Position numbers and translations under genes: made by a program. A DNA stretch of 10,619 bases from an uncultured Pseudomonadota bacterium (GTDB taxonomy: Bacteria > Myxococcota_A > UBA796 > GCA-2862545): the NCBI GenBank assembly GCA_937891875.1, contig CALATR010000793.1:1-10619 (forward strand). The letters run 5' to 3'. Shown here piece by piece: positions 7,022 to 10,619 of this stretch (positions within the stretch are counted from its first letter, which is position 1; the number at the start of each line of letters is the position of its first letter). Under the pieces are notes generated by a model that saw nothing but the letters and a program-made list of their open reading frames with translations, did not search any database and was not told the origin of the DNA.

Positions 7022-7708
7022 CTAGCCGCCGAAGTACTCGTCGATGGCACCCTGGATGTCAGCAGGCGAGGGGCGACCCTGGTCCACCATCAGCAGCTCG
7101 TGGCCGGGGCCGATGAGGATGTAGGTCGGGATTCCGCCGTCCCGCTCGAACCGGTTGGACAGGGACGCGCCGATGTTGGGGAAGGTCAGACCCTTCTCCT
7201 CGGCGAACTGTGCCTGATTCTCACCGTCGGCATCGCTCCACGCCGAGATGGCGATGAACTTGTCGACTCCGTACTCTTCGTTGAGGCCTTCCAGGCCTGG
7301 CGCCGCAGCGACGCAAGCGCTTCACCAGAAGGCACCGGACTTCAGCAGGATGACCTTCCCGCAGAAGTCCAGGCTTCGGACGTTGTCGCCGTACTGGTCG
7401 ATGCCCTCGAACTCGGCGGTGATGTCGCCGACCTCGTTGCCGGTGGGGGTGTGACCCTCACGGCAGCCCTTGTCCACGTGGTACTCGCCCGTGTAGGGGT
7501 AGGAGTTGGGGTCCGTGGGATCGAAGCCCTTGGTCCACTCCACGCCGTCCGCATGGCCATCGCCATCGGAGTCGGGGTTGGCGGGATCGGTCCCTGCCTC
7601 GATCTCCTCGGTCAGGATGAGGCCGTCGTGGTCATCGTCAAAGGGGACGTCGACGTCGACGGCGCATCCAGCGAGGATCAGCGGTAGCGCGACCAGCAGT
7701 GTGCGCAT
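7022..7708 (-). CDS. Thioredoxin/TlpA-like lipoprotein, probable selenoprotein (UxxC)
   Basis: Probable lipid-anchored thiol/selenol oxidoreductase acting outside the inner membrane. The ATG at 7708 follows an ideal GGAGGT site (7712-7717). Residues 1-14 form a signal peptide with an LAGC lipobox (C15). Residues 24-72 are Asp-rich calcium-binding repeats of the thrombospondin type 3 kind (DHDG, DSDGDGHADG, GTDP, FDPTDP). The thioredoxin domain runs from about 95 to 226: FCGKVILLKSGAFW at 115-128, then in-frame TGA as residue 129, then S-A-C (C132) and a proline at 137 with standard spacing. The fold continues with KFIAISAW at 150-157 and the cis-proline motif GGIPT at 191-195, ending at TAG with 228 residues in total. 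A SECIS-like hairpin follows the TGA. Read as selenocysteine, position 129 restores a perfect WCxxC-type site. If the TGA were a true stop, the protein would end just before its active site, which is implausible given the intact frame beyond. A TGC-to-TGA sequencing error is the main alternative. Confidence 0.85.
7284..7298 (-). promoter_or_regulatory. Candidate bacterial SECIS hairpin
   Basis: On the coding strand AGGCCT-GGA-AGGCCT forms a perfect 6-bp stem with a three-base GGA loop. The first loop G is the 30th base after the TGA. As I remember the bacterial SECIS model, it asks for a short stem with a small loop, a G in the first two loop positions, and roughly 16-37 bases between the UGA and that G; all are met. 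The hairpin lies within the coding sequence (it encodes P-G-L-E-G-L), as bacterial SECIS elements do. CCAGGCCTGG is a competing self-complementary fold. Confidence 0.7.
7322..7324 (-). other. In-frame TGA, proposed selenocysteine codon (residue 129)
   Basis: The codon falls exactly at the first cysteine of the thioredoxin CxxC motif, between TGG (W128) and AGC-GCT-TGC (S-A-C132). The same frame is open for 128 codons before it and 99 sense codons after it, and both sides encode parts of one thioredoxin domain. Confidence 0.85.
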
Positions 7709-7725
7709 GTGACCTCCGGAGTCAC
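7709..7725 (-). promoter_or_regulatory. Inverted repeat over the selenoprotein ribosome-binding site
   Basis: In the mRNA, GUGAC and GUCAC (5 bp) flank a 7-base UCCGGAG loop immediately before the AUG. The GGAGGU ribosome site spans the loop and the 3' arm, so folding would partly hide it. The same site fixes the start codon at 7708. Confidence 0.45.
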
Positions 7726-7855
7726 GCAATCCTATCGCATATCGGACCGCAGTCGCATCGTTTTTGCAGAACAATCTGATTCGGCTGCAACACGGTGCGT
7801 TGCCTGCGTGCGTCGATCCGTGGGACGGGGCAGGACGCACACCCCGGGAGGTCCG
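7709..7855. promoter_or_regulatory. Divergent promoter region between the selenoprotein gene and lysC-lysA
   Basis: The 147 bases lie between divergent starts and must hold promoters for both genes. The stretch 7726-7800 is clearly richer in A and T than the flanking genes, with a TTTTT run at 7761-7765. On the - strand TAGGAT (complement of ATCCTA, near 7729-7734) could be a -10 box, but its -35 partner is poor. I could not identify a convincing + strand box pair. GGGAGGT at 7846-7852 is the ribosome site for the fused lysine gene. The region is too short to hold both promoters and a lysine riboswitch, and no such fold was seen. Confidence 0.55.
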
Positions 7856-10477
7856 ATGTCCGAGCGACCCTTCGTCGTGCTCAAGTTCGGTGGCACCAGC
7901 GTGTCCAGCCAGGAGCGCTGGGAGACCATCAAGGAGCAGGTCCAGCAGCGGCTGGCCGCGGGGGAGCGCCCGCTGGTCGTGTGCTCCGCCCTGTCCCAGG
8001 TCAGCAACCAGCTGGAGGCGGCGATCGCGTTGTGTCGGCCGGCCGCGGGGCGTCCGGCGGATGCGTACCGTGAGGTGCTGGACGCGATCATCGACAAGCA
8101 CCAGGCGCTGGCCGACGTGCTGGGCATCGACCTGCAGGACGCAGCGGGAGACCTGCTCACCGATCTCGACCGCCTGCTGCTCGGTGCCTCGCTCCTCCAG
8201 GAGGTCAGCCCCCGCCAGCACGCGCGCATCATGTCCGCCGGCGAGCTGATCTCGACCCGCATGGGGGCGGCCTTCTTGCGGTCCCGAGGGGTGCCGACCC
8301 ACTGGCTCGACGCACGGTCCGTGCTCCGCTCCGCCGACGATCCCGACGGCCGGGAGGCGTCGCGCTACCTGGAAGCCCGGGTCCGCGATGATGCCGACCC
8401 TGACCTGATCGATAGCCTGGCGACCGTGGAGGATGTGGTCATCACCCAGGGCTTCATCGCCCGGACTCCGGACGGCGCGACCGTGCTGCTCGGGCGCGGA
8501 GGCTCGGACACCTCCGCCGCCCTGTTCGCCGCGCGGGTGGGCGCCGTCCGCTGCGAGATCTGGACGGATGTACCTGGCATGTTCACCGCCGATCCCCGGG
8601 GCGTGCCCGAGGCGCGGCTGCTGCGCCGGCTCGGCTATGACGAGGCCCAGGAGCTGGCGACGATGGGTGCCAAGGTGCTGCACCCGCGCTGCCTGCCCCC
8701 GGTCGCCCGGCACAACATCCCCCTGCACATCCGCTGCACCCCGCGCCCGGAACTGCCCAGCACGGTCATCGCCGCGGGCGAAGGTGGGGGGCCCCGGGTG
8801 CACGCGATCAGCGCCAAGCGCGGCGTGACCCTCGTGCGCATGGACACGGTGGGCATGTGGCAGCAGGTCGGCTTCCTGGCGGACGTGTTCGCGGCGTTCA
8901 AGCACCGCGGTCTGTCGATCGACCTGGTGTCGACCAGCGAGACCAACGTCACGGTCACCCTCGATGCGTCCGAGACCGCGCACGACCCGGCCGTGCTCGC
9001 GAGCCTCCTGCGCGACCTCTCCCAGCACTGCCACGCCCGCACCATCGGGCCGTGTGCCTCGGTCAGCCTGGTCGGCCGGCGGATCCGCGGACTGCTGCAC
9101 CGGCTGGGTCCGGCATTCGAGGCGTTCGAGGAGCAGAGCGTGCACCTGGTCACCCAGGCGGCCTCGGACCTCAACTTCACCGTGGTCGTCGACGAGGCCC
9201 AGGCCGAGCGCCTGGTCTCGAGCCTGCACGGGTTGCTCTTCGACGGCTCCGACGATCCGGAGCTCGGACCGTCCTGGCGCGCGCTGCACCGGGAGGAGGT
9301 CGCCGAGGGTGCTGGAGCGGGCGCCCAGGACGTGCGCGCGGACCACCGGGAGCGCTGGTGGGTCGGCCGCGGCGCCGAGCTCGCCGCGCTCGCCGCCGAC
9401 GGTCCCCGCTATCTGCTGCACGGTCCCACCATCGATGACGCGGCGGACGGCCTGGTCGGACTTCCCCAGGTTGATCGCGTGCTCTACGCGATCAAGGCCA
9501 ACCCTCACCCGGAGGTCCTGCGCCGGCTGCACGCCCGCGGGATCGGCTTCGAGTGCGTGTCCAGCGGCGAGATCGATCGGGTGTTCCAGGCGGTCCCCGA
9601 CGTCGATCCGGACATGGTGCTGTTCACGCCCAACTTCGCCCACAGGGACGAGTACGCCTACGCCTTCATGCGGGGCGTGCGGGTCGGCCTGGACGCCTTG
9701 CACCCGCTGCGCCACTGGCCCGAGCTCTTCGCTGGCCGGCGCATCCAGGTGCGGGTCGACCCGGGCACCGGTCGCGGCCACCACGAGCACGTCCGTACCG
9801 CCGGCGCTCGCTCGAAGTTCGGCATCGCCGAGGAGGCCCTGGTCCAGGTCCGCGCCCTCGCCGCCCAGCACGACATCACCGTGGTCGGCCTGCACGCCCA
9901 CGCCGGCTCGGGGATCCTGACGCCCGAGCACTGGGCGGAGATGGCGGTGACCCTGTCGCGCATGGCAAAGGGCTTTCCGGATCTGCAGCACCTCGATCTG
10001 GGCGGCGGGCTCGGCGTTCCCGAGAAGCCCGGTCAGGCGGCGCTGGATCTGGCGGCGCTCGACGCCGGACTGGCGCGGGTCCGCGAGGCGCACCCCGGGC
10101 GGGAGCTGTGGCTCGAGCCCGGCCGCTACCTGGTCGCGCTCGCCGGCGTGCTCCTCGCGCGGGTGACCCAGGTCAAGCAGAAGGGCGCCATCCACTACGT
10201 CGGCGTCGAGACCGGCATGAACTCGCTGATCCGGCCGGCGCTCTACGGTGCCTGGCACGACGTCGTGAACCTGTCGCGCCTGGACGAGCCGGCGACCGAG
10301 CGGGTCACGGTGGTAGGCCCGATCTGCGAGAGCGCGGACACGCTGGGCCGGGACCGGATGCTGCCGCCGACGAAGGAGGGGGATGTGCTGCTGATCGACG
10401 TCACCGGCGCCTACGGGCGGGCGATGTCGAGCGAGTACAACCTGCGGATGCCGGCGGCGGAGATCGTCGTGGAGTGA
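7856..10477 (+). CDS. lysC-lysA: Bifunctional aspartate kinase / diaminopimelate decarboxylase (LysC-LysA fusion)
   Basis: One cytoplasmic polypeptide carrying the first step (aspartate to aspartyl phosphate) and the last step (meso-diaminopimelate to lysine plus CO2) of the lysine pathway. The ATG follows GGGAGGT and gives 873 aa, the size of the fused enzymes known from Xanthomonas and relatives. The kinase half (1 to about 320) shows KFGGTSV at 10-16, GRGGSDTSAA at 213-222, EIWTDVPGMFTADPR at 234-248 and GAKVLHP at 271-277. Tandem ACT domains (about 325-465) with GFLADVFAAF and DLVSTSE imply feedback control by lysine or a related end product. A linker at 483-500 leads to the decarboxylase half: PLP lysine K547 in YAIKANP, SSGEI at 569-573, SKFGI at 653-657, HAHAGSG at 680-686, DLGGGLG at 714-720, EPGRYL at 754-759, CESADTLG at 824-831 and GAYGRAMSSEYN at 851-862. 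All main catalytic motifs of both enzymes are present, so both activities are expected. The order of the halves is seen directly; the choice of inhibitor is inferred. Confidence 0.93.
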   Translation: MSERPFVVLKFGGTSVSSQERWETIKEQVQQRLAAGERPLVVCSALSQVSNQLEAAIALCRPAAGRPADAYREVLDAIIDKHQALADVLGIDLQDAAGDLLTDLDRLLLGASLLQEVSPRQHARIMSAGELISTRMGAAFLRSRGVPTHWLDARSVLRSADDPDGREASRYLEARVRDDADPDLIDSLATVEDVVITQGFIARTPDGATVLLGRGGSDTSAALFAARVGAVRCEIWTDVPGMFTADPRGVPEARLLRRLGYDEAQELATMGAKVLHPRCLPPVARHNIPLHIRCTPRPELPSTVIAAGEGGGPRVHAISAKRGVTLVRMDTVGMWQQVGFLADVFAAFKHRGLSIDLVSTSETNVTVTLDASETAHDPAVLASLLRDLSQHCHARTIGPCASVSLVGRRIRGLLHRLGPAFEAFEEQSVHLVTQAASDLNFTVVVDEAQAERLVSSLHGLLFDGSDDPELGPSWRALHREEVAEGAGAGAQDVRADHRERWWVGRGAELAALAADGPRYLLHGPTIDDAADGLVGLPQVDRVLYAIKANPHPEVLRRLHARGIGFECVSSGEIDRVFQAVPDVDPDMVLFTPNFAHRDEYAYAFMRGVRVGLDALHPLRHWPELFAGRRIQVRVDPGTGRGHHEHVRTAGARSKFGIAEEALVQVRALAAQHDITVVGLHAHAGSGILTPEHWAEMAVTLSRMAKGFPDLQHLDLGGGLGVPEKPGQAALDLAALDAGLARVREAHPGRELWLEPGRYLVALAGVLLARVTQVKQKGAIHYVGVETGMNSLIRPALYGAWHDVVNLSRLDEPATERVTVVGPICESADTLGRDRMLPPTKEGDVLLIDVTGAYGRAMSSEYNLRMPAAEIVVE

Positions 10478-10480
10478 TCG

Positions 10481-10600
10481 GCGGGGAGTCGCGTTGCCGC
10501 AGGCGACGGTGTGGCGGGTCGAGATTCGCTGCGGGGAGTCGTGGTGCTGCGGGCGACGGTGTGGCGGGTCGGGATCCGCTGGCGGGGAGTCGCGTTGCTT
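10481..10600 (+). repeat. 50-bp imperfect tandem repeat, 2.4 copies, after lysC-lysA
   Basis: Unit 1 is 10481-10530 and unit 2 is 10531-10580; they match at 44 of 50 positions. After one extra G, a partial third unit (10582-10600) begins again with GCGGGGAGTCGCGTTGC, closer to unit 1 than unit 2. The units are G-rich (GCGGGGAGTCG at the start, GTGGCGGGTCG in the middle) and begin three bases after the stop codon. In unit 2 GCGG/CCGC could form a small stem; unit 1 keeps only GCG/CGC. No ORF, CRISPR-like spacing or known mobile-element end was recognised. The remaining 19 bases of the window show nothing further. Confidence 0.8.
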
Positions 10601-10619
10601 CAACCAGGGGAGTGGAGGG

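Noticed and set aside
7022..7324. Pseudogene or frameshift reading of the thioredoxin-like gene
   Set aside because: There is no shift: both halves are in one frame, the only stop is at the redox cysteine position, and a SECIS-like hairpin follows. A sequencing error remains possible but is less likely.
4034..7687. Open frame of 1217 codons on the + strand
   Set aside because: It lies opposite the symporter and selenoprotein genes. Its product is a low-complexity run of H, D, G, E, A, R and V with no domain, which is the usual antisense shadow of a GC-rich gene.
7709..7855. Lysine riboswitch upstream of lysC-lysA
   Set aside because: The gap is 147 bases and shared with a divergent promoter, and I saw none of the conserved riboswitch core or an attenuator hairpin.
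10481..10600. CRISPR array
   Set aside because: The whole 50-bp unit repeats with no unique spacers, and the repeat copies themselves differ.
7322..10603. Open frame of 1093 codons on the - strand
   Set aside because: Most of it is antisense to the well-supported lysC-lysA gene. Only its last 128 codons, from the ATG at 7708, are real, and those belong to the selenoprotein gene.
1..10619. tRNA, rRNA, insertion sequences or att sites
   Set aside because: No cloverleaf, transposase, integrase or flanking inverted repeats were recognised on either strand; nothing suggests recent insertion.

Overview
The window is one piece of a GC-rich bacterial chromosome with dense, overlapping genes and frequent GTG starts. 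Several traits suggest a Myxococcota-like (old 'deltaproteobacterial') or related lineage: lipoproteins with Asp-rich calcium-binding repeats, a metzincin lipoprotein, a probable selenoprotein, and a fused aspartokinase/diaminopimelate decarboxylase. This taxonomic reading is an inference; no rRNA or marker gene is present.

Left part (1-2656, + strand): a tight arginine-biosynthesis cluster that uses acylated ornithine. It holds the 3' part of an argD-type aminotransferase, an N-acyl-ornithine carbamoyltransferase starting inside the argD stop codon, and an acetylglutamate kinase (argB) overlapping the carbamoyltransferase by 13 bases. The carbamoyltransferase has valine at the position that decides acetyl- versus succinyl-ornithine use, so it looks like the succinyl type. 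After a 74-base gap comes a lipoprotein with a complete metzincin zinc site (2731-4197, +).

Middle part (4283-7708, - strand): two genes converge on the metalloprotease. The first is an AGCS-family sodium/alanine-type symporter of unusual size (848 aa), with a signal peptide, a periplasmic domain of about 250 residues, and an extra block of about 105 residues inside one periplasmic loop that resembles phage baseplate-J beta domains. Upstream of it lies the most notable gene. It is a thioredoxin/TlpA-like lipoprotein whose frame is interrupted by one in-frame TGA exactly where the first cysteine of the CxxC motif belongs (W-TGA-S-A-C). The frame continues for 99 more sense codons of convincing thioredoxin fold, and a 6-bp hairpin with a GGA loop sits 29 bases past the TGA, as a bacterial SECIS should. 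I read this as a selenoprotein at 7022-7708, which a standard gene caller would truncate or miss.

Right part (7709-10619, + strand): an AT-richer divergent promoter region, then a fused LysC-LysA protein (873 aa) carrying the first and last steps of diaminopimelate-pathway lysine synthesis. The window ends in a 50-bp imperfect tandem repeat starting three bases after the lysC-lysA stop codon.
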